Shown here one piece after another: positions 35,980-47,254 of a stretch of DNA of 64,000 nt. Each line of letters opens with the position of its first letter. Within the stretch, counting starts at the first letter, position 1. The position numbers were made by a program, and so were the translations under genes. The DNA comes from Leptodontidium sp. MPI-SDFR-AT-0119 (lineage: Eukaryota; Ascomycota; Leotiomycetes; Helotiales; Leptodontidiaceae), in NCBI GenBank assembly GCA_020726505.1, contig JAHLEZ010000031.1:186001-250000 (forward strand). Reading direction: 5' to 3'. The notes under the pieces were generated by a model. The model did no database searches. It saw only the letters and a program-made list of their open reading frames with translations, and was not told the origin of the DNA.

Positions 35980-38167
35980 CGTGGCAGGCGAAACGACGAG
36001 GATCGACAGGGGAAGTGACATTTAACCAGTTATTTTCACACGGGGGGGGGCTGAAATCTTCATGGGTGGCTATCTTAGCGAAGTGTGGCAACAAAACAAC
36101 TGCCTTGGCTTCTGACATCCTCGTTTCAATCCTAACATCCTTACTACAAACGTGCCTCAAATCCTGCGTTCCTGCCCCCAAAATGCGTATGCGCACCAAT
36201 CTGGGCTACATATGCGCGTTGTTGACCGCCGCCAGCCACGGTGGCGAGATCGAACCTAGAAAGGTGCAAAACCACCTGTATTCAGGGCGAGTATGCGAGT
36301 ATACTCATCTCATACATGGGAAGCAGAAAGCAGGATGTCACCACGCAACACGCACGCCAAGCAAAGCATTACGCACCGCTTCGCCCAAAGCGCCGGCCGG
36401 GAATCGGAGGGTTCCCCATTGTGTGATTTTCAGCCCAAAAGCCTTCGGACGAGCTTTGTCTTCCCCGCCCCCGCCTATAGATTTCTCCGGAAGGTGTGGT
36501 GGTCTTACCATCGTAGAGTGGGGAAAGGAGATATGGTTGCATATTCAGGGGTCCAGGGGTTTCCACCATTCAGGGGCTCAACCACACAAGCTTGGGCCCA
36601 CAGATCAGGGCCCTCAAACCTAATGCAGACGCTCACCCGTTCGTTGTCAGCGCTTCAAGATATGACGAGTACTTAATTTAACTCTGTGCTGATAACTGGC
36701 TGACTGTAGAGTTTTTATCGACTGCGCGTCGCGATGCCTGGAGTAGCACGAGAACGAGCACGAGCCATTTCGGCTTGCCCAGCCGAATTTCCACACACCT
36801 CATTCCGCAAAGGGTCTCGCCGTACTACCCACAGTCGGCCTGCCACCAAATATGGCGGAGACAAAACTTGCTTTATCTTGCAGCCGTGGTACCGAGCCCG
36901 CCAGTACCATTGGTGCTTGGCCTGTTATCAGTGCCCTCGTCACATATGCCAAGAATGCCGTATGCCGTCAGTGACCATGCACCGCCACGCATGCAACTGC
37001 AAAAGTTTAGATTTTCTTGGATTATTTGCTCGGCTTCCGTTCCTGGCTCGATTCCCGTCCCATGCACTTCAACTTGGGCATAGTTTGGTTACGCGACATG
37101 TGTGCATATTGGCACCATGAGCTTCTTTTGGTGAGGTCTTGTCGTCGAGATTTTCTTGCAGGGGTCAGCCACATGTGCCCCTGTTACCAAGATCTCGGCA
37201 TGGCACGAACGCCATTCAAAGACCACCGTGGGCAATGCTTCTGCGGCGGCACGTTGTTTGTTGACGACCTCTCGTGCAATGAGGATATGAACGGACATCT
37301 CCGTGCCACCTCGCTTCGGTGTTTTCACTATAACCAATAGCATAGAGTTGTAACCCCACGCAAAAAGACCCCGTTTTGAACATAATTATTTTTACCTAGT
37401 ACTTTTTACTACTTTAATTAATAGCCTATGTCATGAAAGCTTCTTTAATTTAAATGCCAGGATGCTGAAGTCCGAAGGTAGACAGCCCGTTATCTTGGTG
37501 CACTTTCTTATAAAGCTTATATACAAAGTTATTGTTCGTCGATTGAAGTGGCGATGATCACCAATGCACTAATATAAATAAAATAGATCGATCTTCACGA
37601 TCTTCACGATCTATCCCGCGTTCTGTTTCAATGTGCGTCAGGAACATTCTCTTGAACCCAAATTTAAGACAATCCCCAGCCTCTAATATTTGTACACGGC
37701 AGGCTCTCATGATTTACTTCCTTGGCGTCTCATTTAATTCGAAGTTTAAGGTTTCTTCGTGTCGCCATTCTTGGCGTACAGCTGCAACGCGGGAGATTCC
37801 CCACGGCCAGAGAACATTCTCACTGGAGCCAGCACCAAACACTGGATTTCCTACACCCTCATACCCTCGCATCAACACATCAGTGCTTTTTCCCTCTCAC
37901 CTCGTATCTGCAAACCCACAAGCTTCTAACCATGAATATCCTGAGACGAGTTTGTGATAAACACTTGTGGCCGTTAGCGTCTCGCTTAATCACAAGCGTT
38001 TTTCAAAAGGTAAACACAAGCAAGAATCACATCTTCATACAAACGAATATTATCGCATTATACATATTCATTAGATAGACTATTGTGGAAATTAGAATAA
38101 GAACTACAATTACTTTTCACCCTGATGACATCGGCAGCAGTCCATAGCGTGCTCATTTTCCAATTTC
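35980..38167. other. Intergenic region, no supported gene
   Basis: About 2.2 kb between the convergent 3' ends of sph3 (plus) and uge3 (minus). It holds a run of nine G at 36042-36050, an AT-rich stretch at about 37370-37460 and a short GATCTTCAC duplication near 37590. Several short frames occur in overlapping phases, but none has a domain or convincing structure. Confidence 0.55.
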
Positions 38168-39457
38168 CTACCGGTGCTCTCCGCAACCTGAACCAGTTCC
38201 TCCACTGACTTCAAGAAAGTTCCATACATCGCGGCAAGCTTGCGCTAATGAGCGCTCTGCCTGCCATCCCAATTCATGTCTGGCACGGTCTGCTGATGCC
38301 ACAGAGGACTTGACGTCCCCATCCCTCTTCGCAACTATCGTTCTTGGAACCTCCCGCTGAGAAGCAGCCTCCATTGCCGCCACGACATCAAGGACAGAGT
38401 AACCGGCTCCGGTTCCAAGATTGAAAGTACGATACTCTCCACATATCCTTCGAGCTCGAATGGCCGCCAATGCTGCTATGTGGCCTCGTGCTAGATCGGT
38501 CACATGAATGAAATCCCGAATCGCAGTTCCATCTGGCGTTTCCCAGTCGCCTCCAAAAACTGATAGCCCGTCATATTGGCCGGTTAGAACCTTCACCACC
38601 ACTGGCAGCAAATTGGATGGAATCCCCTTTGGATCTTCTCCAAGAAGCCCGGATGGGTCACAACCAATTGGATTGAAGTAACGGAGTCCAGCGATGCTCC
38701 AAGAAGGATCAGAAATTGCCAGATCTGAGAGAATTGCTTCGCCGAAAAACTTCGTTCGACCATATGGATTTGTGATACCGGTAGAGCCTGGCTGAGAATG
38801 CCTGAAGGTACCATCCGATTCCTCATAACTCTCTTCCTGGTGTACAACATGCTCTTCTCGTAAATTTCCGTTGCTTTCAGCCAAGGTGCCGTAAACGACA
38901 GCCGAAGAAGAGAAGATGAATGATTTGATCCCATATTCGTCCAACAGTGCTAGAAGGTCCACTAGCCCATTGACGTTGTTTTGGTAGTATTTCAGCGGCT
39001 CCCTGATGCTTCCCTCCACTGCCTTGAAGGCTGCAAAATGGATGACTCCGGTGATATTGGATCTCCCTCCCTTGCCCAGAACACTTGAATTGCAATGCGA
39101 GTCAAACAAAGCCCTCATAGCAGACTCATCTCGATAATTTGCATTGTGCAACTCCGCTTTCGGACAATGACCTCCATGATTGTCGAAATGTCGACTTGCC
39201 AGTGTCAGGATCTTGCTGAAAACATTGTCAAAGCTGTTGCTGAAGTCGTCCACAATGATGATATTGTACCCAGCTTTAAGAAGTTCTAATGAGGTGTGAC
39301 TACCGATGAAACCCAGACCGCCCGTGACAAGAATGTATTCGTCATCAAGGGCATGAAGAGACACGTCGTCGAATAACGTGCCCAACTCAGTCCCAGGGGT
39401 AGATGGAACCGAGTTACGAGGGGAGGATCCCGGAGAGCTGGTTGCTGGAGAGTACAT
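38168..39457 (-). CDS. uge3: Uge3: UDP-glucose/UDP-GlcNAc 4-epimerase
   Basis: Single exon, 429 residues, extended SDR fold. The N-terminal about 38 residues are a Ser/Pro-rich extension not found in minimal GalE proteins. The NAD-binding TGGLGFIG (G46-x2-G49-x2-G52) is followed by VDDFSNS, HFAAFKAV, SSSAVVYG (catalytic Ser region near 185) and YGRTK (Y232/K236, the YxxxK pair). RYFNPIGCDPSG and IRDFIHVTDLA are typical of GalE. In the GAG pathway Uge3 makes UDP-Gal and UDP-GalNAc in the cytosol. That this is the Uge3-type rather than the Leloir-type epimerase is inferred from cluster position. The ATG at 39455-39457 is the only sensible start. Confidence 0.88.
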   Translation of the reverse strand: MYSPATSSPGSSPRNSVPSTPGTELGTLFDDVSLHALDDEYILVTGGLGFIGSHTSLELLKAGYNIIIVDDFSNSFDNVFSKILTLASRHFDNHGGHCPKAELHNANYRDESAMRALFDSHCNSSVLGKGGRSNITGVIHFAAFKAVEGSIREPLKYYQNNVNGLVDLLALLDEYGIKSFIFSSSAVVYGTLAESNGNLREEHVVHQEESYEESDGTFRHSQPGSTGITNPYGRTKFFGEAILSDLAISDPSWSIAGLRYFNPIGCDPSGLLGEDPKGIPSNLLPVVVKVLTGQYDGLSVFGGDWETPDGTAIRDFIHVTDLARGHIAALAAIRARRICGEYRTFNLGTGAGYSVLDVVAAMEAASQREVPRTIVAKRDGDVKSSVASADRARHELGWQAERSLAQACRDVWNFLEVSGGTGSGCGEHR

Positions 39458-39545
39458 TGCAGGCTGGTTGATCGACCGAGAGATGTGGAGAAAGGTATTC
39501 GATAGTAGAGCAATAGTTCACTGCTATAATATCATTTGAGCAATA

Positions 39546-39551
39546 CACGTG
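39546..39551. promoter_or_regulatory. E-box CACGTG upstream of uge3
   Basis: Palindromic hexamer about 90 bp upstream of the uge3 ATG; the same word lies in the gtb3/sph3 divergent promoter. Six-base words are common, so this is weak. Confidence 0.3.
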
Positions 39552-39939
39552 CTAGATCAAGATCTTTGACCCTCTCAAATATTACGTGCTTGCCTGTTGG
39601 ATGTCCTGAATCTGAAAACTGGCCAAGCGCCTGGGCTTCCAGCTATTGAGATTTTTTGGATGGAGGCGTCCAGGATCTGCGGCAAGTGAAAGAGTACCAC
39701 GCTTGCGGCTTGACGAACCGGTGTGATCGAATAAAGAAGGGATAAACACGTTTCCGAGCTGAGAAAATGGTCGAAGAAGTACCTAGCCTAAGCCGCTCAC
39801 TTGGGGTCTACTTCTGCTTCCAGAAACCTCCATACATGGTAATTCTGTCCTTCTATTGACTATTTTTATCAGCTCATCACTGCACTATTATCAACCCCTG
39901 GCACTTTAACTCAGGCAGCGTAAAGGCTAAACCTTTAAG

Positions 39940-40260
39940 AAACTAGTCATGTTATTTTATAAAATAAATGTTTTATGAGAAGCAATTTTAAGATGAAACA
40001 TCAATATTCCAAAAACACAAATTAATATAAAATTTAAAGAAACCCATTATTAATATATTAAAATTGATTATAAATACGTATTTTAATTTTCCCTTAAATA
40101 AAAACTTATGATTTCAAAAATTCCAGGTTTTCTTTTGACATCTTATTACTTTTAAAGTGAATTTCTTTTTTCATTTTTAAAAAGAAATCATTACAATTTA
40201 AGAAAAACTCTTTATATTTGTATAAAGAGTTAAAGTAGCCTAGTATTTGCTCGGAGATTA
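39940..40260. other. AT-rich tract upstream of the second sph3 gene
   Basis: About 300 bp of very AT-rich sequence with homopolymer A/T runs, sharply different from both sides. No coding frame, terminal repeats or target duplication were recognised. It ends about 120 bp before the first usable ATG of the second sph3 copy. Confidence 0.6.
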
Positions 40261-40381
40261 TGATATTCCATTACGGATGTAGTCTTTTATAAAGTATAAA
40301 GTGCAGCTTCTCAAGTATAAATTCGAACAATCCCCTTCAGCTTGTTATGGTGTATCTTTGAAGACTACTCTGAGCCAGGTA

Positions 40382-41370
40382 ATGTTGAGACTGGACGACA
40401 AAAGTCCCGACAGAATGGGAAATTCTCCAACCCCTCCACTGGCCAAGAGACAGGGAGCCAAAGTCATCGTTCCACTCTACATCTACCCGATTTCTGACCA
40501 GACATGGGGGCCTTTGCATAAAGCGTGAGTCGAAGCCATACATTTTCAGCACACACAAAACCAGACGGCTCTAACCAGTTTCATCCCGCCTGCAGAATCT
40601 CAGCTCATCCCAGCCTCAACTTTTTGATTGTGGTGAATCCAAATTCTGGACCTGGAGACACGCCCCTGCCAAGTCATGATTACATGCGGGAGCTCCCAAA
40701 GCTGAACGCCCACATCAATGTGACGACTGTGGGGTATGTTCTTATTGATTACTGTAGACGGCCATTGGAAGATGTCCGTAGAGACATCAATCTCTATGCT
40801 GGCTGGGCCGCGGAAAACGCAACTACAGGCCTTGGTATTGAAGGCATCTTCTTGGACGAAACGCCAAATCACTTTTCACCCGAGCGGGCCGAGTATCTTC
40901 AAGCCGTTCAACAGCACATCAAAGCCACGAGCGGGATATTGGGTGATCGATTGGTGAGCGTCAGACTTTTCCACTTGGCGCCAACTCGTCTGAAGTCGCT
41001 TCTTCAAGACATTTTTTCGTGTTCCACCAAGCTAATGTTCTGCCAACAGGTGATTCACAATCCAGGAACTCCGCCAGACGCTGCGTTGATACCGCCTCTT
41101 CCCGTGGGCCCAGACGTGGTGATTACTTGTGAGGAGCCGTATGATCGGTACAGAGAGGACGAAGTGCAGCAGCGGCTCCAAGAATATCCATGCAATTGGG
41201 CCAGGGCTGGGTACATGATTTCGGCGGTGCCGGATGGAGAAATTGCAACATTTGTGGGGCAGTTGTGCCATAGGGGAGCGTACTTGTTCGTTACCGACCT
41301 GGTAGAGAACTTCTATGAGAGCTTTGGCCGCAGCTGGACCGAGTTCGTCGCTGCAACAGAAGTGACATGA
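40382..41370 (+). CDS. sph3: Second spherulin-4/GH135 hydrolase (Sph3 paralogue)
   Basis: Three exons: 40382-40524, 40596-40953, 41050-41370; introns of 71 and 96 bp lie at the same positions as in the first sph3 (273 residues). The domain is complete: VPLYIYPISDQTW, VNPNSGPG, AGWAAENA, the acidic pair GIFLDETP (D135/E136) and VIHNPG, ending YESFGRSW. Unlike the first copy it has no N-terminal membrane segment or signal peptide from this ATG. The frame is open upstream to about 40301 but without another ATG, so a 5' exon may be missing or lie beyond the AT-rich tract. The second intron has no stop and is a multiple of three, so retention would still give an open frame. The position between uge3 and agd3 is where other GAG clusters carry hydrolase genes. 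Confidence 0.8.
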
Positions 41371-42497
41371 CTCGGGCTAGTGGTCGTTCGCAGTTTTGTT
41401 ACTATTCTGGAATTAGTCTCCGAGACTCTGAGTGTGCTGCGAGCGGGAGCGCTGTAAACACACCAACTCAATTTAATTGCAGCAGATCTAACTTCACTTG
41501 ATGGTTCTTCTACGGCAATCATTCTATTAATCCCGATTTCTTGCTTATTCTACAAAGGAAAGCCCAGTCAAGATATCCGCTGTAAGTGTTGAAAGTCGGA
41601 ACAGCGCATTTCGATCGTGCTTAATTTATTAAGCTCGGAAATAAAGGTCCCTTCTCGGGTTGATCCCGAAATAGCCGGGGAAGTTCTCCACTCACCTCAT
41701 GCCGCGCAATCTTGTTGGGATGTGAAAAAGCCCCTGGCGCCATGGCCGAAAAGCTCAAGCGGAATGCAAGAGTCCACGAATGCAAATGCTAAGTGTGCAT
41801 GGATCTACGGGACCGAACCACAAGCGAGGCTGCCCCCTCGATATGCAGGGGCAAGTAAACATTAATCAGCGCCAACGTGCTTAGCCGCTTGTAGCTGCAT
41901 ACAGCCAAGATTTCTAGGACGATTGGTCGGACTGTGAACCCCAGTCTTATCCCAGACCAGGAGCGGTCCAAAAAGCCTTGTTTCTGGATTTGCAGATTTC
42001 TCCGCTTGCATCTTGACAGGCTTGCGGGCCCTAGAATGACAGCTTCGATTGGCGTGCGTGGCTCGAGTTGTTTGGTGGGTTTTCTGGACTCACCGACCCT
42101 TGGTCTTCTCCGTAAATGCGGCTTACAAGCATGAAAGCACACATAAGGCTGACAACTATTGCTTCTTAGATAGCTCATTCCGTGTCGTTCTGGCTGCACC
42201 TCTTACGAGGAAACTATTTGCTTGGCAAGAGGCCTGTTTTCTGTGATGGCTTTCGTGCCGCACCCTGGACTACACGAGATTTGGACAGCTAGTTTTCAGC
42301 TGGGATGAAGATATCCTACAATTGACGAAGTCTCAGTTCCTCTCTGATAGGAGAGTTTGTATAAAGTGCCATCCTTTTGTAGACTTTTATCCGGCACTGC
42401 CTTGATTGCATTTTCATGTGCTCTCGTTTCGGTTGAAAGTCAGACTTTTCATGCACATTCGTTTGCAGATTTCCAACAAACACTTTCGGAAGTCAAG
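41371..42497. other. Intergenic / agd3 upstream region
   Basis: About 1.1 kb between the second sph3 gene and agd3. Only short, unsupported frames; in particular no GH114 (Ega3-type) gene. Confidence 0.55.
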
Positions 42498-45198
42498 ATG
42501 CATCTCATCTTCGGGGCATTCAGGCCTCTTCTGATAGCATGCTCTCTATTGGCTACGCTGATATCACTTGCTTCGGCCAAGACAGTGTCGAGCACGATCC
42601 TTGTGTTTGCCCGAAACGCAGCTGAAGCAACCTCTGGCACCTCAGGTCTGAAAGCTTACGGCATTCCATACCAGCTTATTCTTGTTCCGTCAGGTGGAAT
42701 CACGCTTCCCACCCTCAACACAGCAACTGTTGGTAACTATGGCGGTATCATTGTCATGAGCGAGGTTGCCTATGAGTACTCCACAGGCTGGGCTAGCGGC
42801 ATCACTGCCACACAATGGCAGACATTGTACAACTATCAGACTTCCTTTGGCGTTCGAATGGCCAGACTGGATGTTTATCCAGGCCCAGACTTTGGTATGT
42901 ACTCCAATTATTGAGCTGTAAGTAGGTAGCCATCGCTCACAATGAAGTACAGGCGTTACTACCACAATCGACGGACAGGGCTGCTGTGACTCTGGGGTTG
43001 AGCAGCTCGTCAGTTTTACCGACACCAGTGACTTTCCAACTGCAAATTTGAAAGCGTATGTGGCCCAAATCGCTGTCCATGAGCCCAACTAATGATCACT
43101 CAGAGGAGCTAGCATGACAACAATAGCCCAGTGGCATTATCCCGCAACAATCACAAATTCCACTCTCGCTAAGCAAATTGCTGAGTTCGCAGCTGGAGGG
43201 CCATTCAGCAGTCCATCCACGGCGGCCGTTATCAACGACTTTGGAAACCGCCAACAGATGGTATGGTTCACTAGTTGGGGAACTGATTGGTCGGTGACCT
43301 CCAATTTCCTTCAACATGCTCACATCCACTGGATGACCCGTGGACTATGTAAGTTTGCAATGCAATTCCTTCCCCTCACTTGAGGATGCTTATTGACAAT
43401 TTGAAGTTCTCGGTCAACGCCGAATCCTATTCGGTGCCCAAGTCGATGATGTTCACTTGACAACGGAGATTTATCAGTCCTCGGAAATATTCCGCATTCG
43501 AACAAGTGATCTCGATGCTCACGCCACTTGGCAAGCGGACTTGAACACTCGTCTCCCAGCGGGTTCCTCATTCACGATGGAACTTGCTCACAACGGAAAC
43601 GGCAACATTGAAGCCGCTGTCGCTGCTGACACCGCTGGAATATGCATTCCAGACAGCTCCATCAATCTTCTCGACTACCCACCAAGCACCCCTCTTGAGT
43701 TCGTGAAACCAATCGGCACCGGTACCAATCTGTGGCCCAGCACTCCATTGACCTATGGATGGAGTCTTGCTTGTACGAAACTCGACCCCATTGGGAACTG
43801 GTTCCAGGTAGCCGCCAACCGTGACAAGTTCATGCATCTTTCGCACACATTTACACACGAGGCCCTGAACAATGCCACTACATCGGATGCGAGACAGGAG
43901 ATCAGGTTCAACCAGGTAAGCAACCCCCTTGAACTTTCATAGAATCTGGTCCCAGTTAGAAGTGTACTGATCCATTAAACAGGCTTGGCTAGCACAAGTT
44001 GGCATCACTGCTGGAAAGTTCAGTCCCAAGGGACTTGTTCCTCCAGCGATCACGGGACTTCACAACGGCGACGTGATTAAAGAGTGGATAGCGAACGGGA
44101 TCACAAGGGTTGTTGGTGATAACACAAGACCACTCCTTCTCAGCACTGTACGTCGATTCTCCTTTTTGAGTTTTGTGCTCTTGACTACAAATTCAAAACC
44201 AGACGCTCACTGATATGGCACAGGAGAACGAGCATTGGCCCCTCGTCACCACCGTTGCTGCAAATGGATGGGCTGGTCTGAATATTATTCCTCGATGGTG
44301 TAAGTCCTATTCTTATGTTCCTCTGTGGCTTCTCAACGTAAGCGTCATGCTAAGTAACTGACCTCCCTAGCTACCCCCATTTACTACAACTGTTATTCCG
44401 CGGACTGCACACTAGCCGAATGGATCAACACATCTGGAGGATCCGGTGACTTCAATTCTCTGCTCGACTTCTCACGATCTACTTATACTCACCACCTTCT
44501 CGGCCTGCGCCATGATCCGTATGTTTCCCTGTCCCTCAGCTGATCCATGACCAGCTTTTCGTTTGCACCTTGATGATCGACCTTTCTATTATCAAAACGA
44601 AAAAAAACTGACTGACAAACTATGCACAGATTGATGTTCCATCAAGCCAACCTCAGACAGGGCGACACAGGAACCTTCACCGTAGGACCTGTCACGGGTC
44701 AACTATCCCTCTACCAAATCTTCGTTGAGGTTGTGCTTCAGGAGATGATGCGACTGTAAGTTGACTGCAAAGCTTTTCACGGGCACCTAGACCACTTTCA
44801 TCTATCTCATCACCACAGCTGCTGACCATAATCAGAACAACCTGGCCCATAGTCACAAAGAAACACGACGACGTTGCCCAAGCCTTCCTAGACCGCATGG
44901 CACGGGAGTAAGTGACCCCCACTGATCACAACGTCTCATGCTGATTTGGATCTTCAGTAAATGTGTACCTCGACTAACCTACATTTATTCCACCGACAAT
45001 ACTCACATCACTGGTGTCACGGTTGGTGCATCAAACAACTCTTGCTCCGTCAAGATCCCAGTCCAGTTTCCAGGACCTGCGACCACATCTGCAAGTGGAG
45101 TCACAAATGAGCAACTCGGCACTGATCCATTGACCAAGTGGACTTCATTGACTGGAAGTGCTGTGACTTACACTCTCACTACACCAATTGTTGTCTAA
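42498..45198 (+). CDS. agd3: Agd3: secreted galactosaminogalactan deacetylase
   Basis: Ten exons: 42498-42894, 42953-43055, 43104-43348, 43407-43915, 43983-44147, 44224-44299, 44371-44518, 44630-44755, 44836-44907, 44958-45198. All nine introns have GT-AG ends and the joined frame is 693 residues. The signal peptide is about 1-27 (LIACSLLATLISLASA). An N-terminal domain (about 30-240) precedes a NodB/CE4-like deacetylase region with the acidic metal pair GAQVDDVH (D262/D263) and HTFTH (H395/H399). A beta-rich C-terminal part ends TYTLTTPIVV. The match is to Agd3 (CE18) of Aspergillus, which removes acetyl groups from GalNAc in GAG outside the cell, making it cationic and adhesive. The 48-bp second intron is short but in frame. 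The start was chosen at the ATG giving the signal peptide. Confidence 0.88.
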
Positions 45199-45842
45199 GT
45201 AAAAAGTAACGAGACATGTCTGAGACGGTGACGAGTAATGTAATTGGCGGTGCATGAAAAACAAAGGGTGGCAAAAGGGCATCAAGTAATCTAATGTTTC
45301 GAGACAATGTCAAATGTAAATCCCCTCCTTTACCATTTGCAAATCAGTCACAGGATCCGAGTGAATGTTCAAGAGTATGATTTGTCTCTCCCTGCACCAT
45401 AGCTGCTACTGCTCAACTCTCAATTCCATCCACAGGAAAATGAGCAAGTGAGAATTCCGTTCCGTGAAACACTGACAACTCTGTTGCGTGGTGCTGCAGT
45501 CACTCTCAACCGCCGGAGTGGTTCATTGCTTCCGCCCATAATTCTGGAGTCAAATAGATATCTGCTCTAATACCTAGGACAAAGCTATTTCCGCAACAGT
45601 GATGCTAGTTCCAGGGCCATCCACCCACAATGAATTGTAGAGCATCGGCTTCGCAAGCTCTCGTTGAATCTCTCTCTTGATTTTATCTGAATTTCTGGGA
45701 ATAGAACCTTCAGCGATCAACATGAAGGTCACGTCTGATTAAGTCCTCACGGCGTGTGATCTCCCGCTTGAAAGGCACCGTACAAAACGGGAGACTCGCC
45801 CCAATCCTGCGCCTCTCTATTTATGTATTTAATCTGAAACTC
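45199..45842. other. 3' flank of agd3, no supported gene
   Basis: About 640 bp between the agd3 stop and the first recognisable codons of the split small gene. No gene, terminator signature or repeat recognised. Confidence 0.5.
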
Positions 45843-45941
45843 TTAGTGGGTGATTTCTTCTACTTTAATAGCCAAGGACTTATGCACCCGAACAACAGTG
45901 TCCTTGAACCGGGAGATCTTGAATGGAAACATGCCTTCCGC
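45843..45941 (-). pseudogene. C-terminal part of a small gene split by the hAT element
   Basis: On the minus strand this continues, in the same frame and across one copy of the 8-bp target site, the frame at 55378-55071. It runs from GMFPFKISRFKDTVV to a TAA stop at 45843-45845. Function not recognised. Confidence 0.5.
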
Positions 45942-45953
45942 CAGAGTGTCCAA

Positions 45954-46063
45954 TAAGCCGGTCAGCCAGCCATCAGCTGAGAAACTTTCTTAGCTGACCG
46001 GCTTACATACAAACTCCCAGCTTAATAGACTGAACTGAAGAGCTTAAAAGCTGCTTAAAAGCT
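45954..46063. repeat. hAT left subterminal repeats
   Basis: TAAGCCGGTCAGC (45954-45966) is repeated inverted as GCTGACCGGCTTA (45993-46005). These are followed by AGCTTAAAAGCT-type near-palindromes at 46041-46063. The same GCTGACCGGCTTA word and palindromic AGCTTATAAGCT repeats occur at the right end. Such clusters are typical transposase-binding sites of hAT elements. Confidence 0.7.
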
Positions 46064-46084
46064 GATTCTATTTTTGGACTCATA

Positions 46085-46960
46085 CTAAAAATCCCTCCTA
46101 AGGTCAACAGCTCTAAACGCCACTATAATCTCAACAAAACCTCTTCTTTGCCAGTTCTTAAGACACTCCTGGCGCCATAATAACTGAGTAGATAATCTCG
46201 ACGAATGTGCTGTAGTTTGCATAGAACAAGACGAGAAAACACGCTTACACTCTGAGCTCATAGCAGGTATACATAGAAAATCCAAGGCCATCTTTGCAAG
46301 CTGTGGCCACTGGGCCTACTTTGTATGTCAGTACTCTAGAAGAGGTCTTTCTGATAGAGGCTCGTCAAGATATAACGCTAATTGATCTTTCTGGCTTGAA
46401 GCTCGCGTAGGTCTTACTGTGGAAGAGGTATTATATAGAGAAGGAGCCAGCCTTTCCAGTTGAGAGGCCTTGTAGGCCTTGATAGGCTCTGGCTCTGGCG
46501 TTTTGTCTTTAACCCGTATAACAACCTCTCCCTTGTAATCGCTCTCCTAAAGCCTTCGCAGAGTAGCCTTACTTTTCCTCACGTATTAAACATTGTCGCC
46601 GGTCTATTGCTCGTCGAAATATTGCCATTTCTAACGCGGGTGAAGAACTAGGGCTACTACCCACGTAATAGAAACGTCTGTTTTGCCGTAATATTACTTC
46701 GTTTTATTCCAGGCCAGCGTAATCGACTCTTGTATACCTTGGTGGCCATTGAACCTGCCTGCGACCGCTTGTTGTTATAGAGCCTCAAAGTGAGAGAGGA
46801 GACCTTCAAATAGAGGTAACAGCTCCTACAAAGCTCCGTGGGATGACGATGTCGGATCATAGCGATCTGGGTTGCCTTCTAGGTCTTTTGTAAGGCGGAA
46901 TAGAGGTTCTAGATGTTCCTGTATTAACTTAAGCGTCTCCTATTTGGCGTTACTAAGGAA
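46085..46960 (-). pseudogene. hAT transposase, C-terminal part (dimerisation domain)
   Basis: The minus frame continues from 53083 across the copia-3 site and reads KLIQEHLEPLFRLTKDLEGN near 46900 and HFEAL near 46800. It continues WVVALVLHPR near 46660 and then the hAT C-terminal dimerisation motif ALDFLCIPAMSSECKRVFSS at 46289-46230, ending near 46085. TAG/TAA stops and frame changes break it, so it is inactive. Confidence 0.75.
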
Positions 46961-46965
46961 ATCTT

Positions 46966-47254
46966 TGTGAAAATAGGTGAGCCAATCAGAAGAGAGGAAG
47001 CGCAGTAGGTGAACACGTGATTAGAGACAAAGTAGATTGCTTGCTTGCTTGAGAAGAGCCATAAGGGCTCTTCGATAGTTATATACATAATATTAGCTTC
47101 TCTAGAAGCTTCGACGACTACGTAATCGATTACGTGGCTCTTACGGACTACGTAATCGAATACGAGGGTAATTTCCGGTCCGCGTAAGCAGTGGAGATTA
47201 CTCCGGCTATTCTCGCGTAGAATCGGCACGAGTTACCGAAGTCAAAATCTAACA
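46966..47254 (-). repeat. copia-3 3' LTR
   Basis: 289 bp, matching 52789-53077 without a visible difference. Confidence 0.92.

Noticed and set aside
36241..37340. Cluster of overlapping ORFs between sph3 and uge3, considered as a missing Ega3 gene
   Set aside because: Frames overlap in conflicting phases, show no GH114 motifs, signal peptide or consistent exon structure.
40525..41370. Single 281-residue ORF as the complete second sph3 gene
   Set aside because: It starts inside the first intron with non-homologous residues and reads through the second intron; splicing restores the match with the first sph3.
46924..47229. 101-residue ORF at the copia-3 boundary (and its twin at 52783-53052)
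   Set aside because: It lies within the LTR and is duplicated at the other end; not a host gene.
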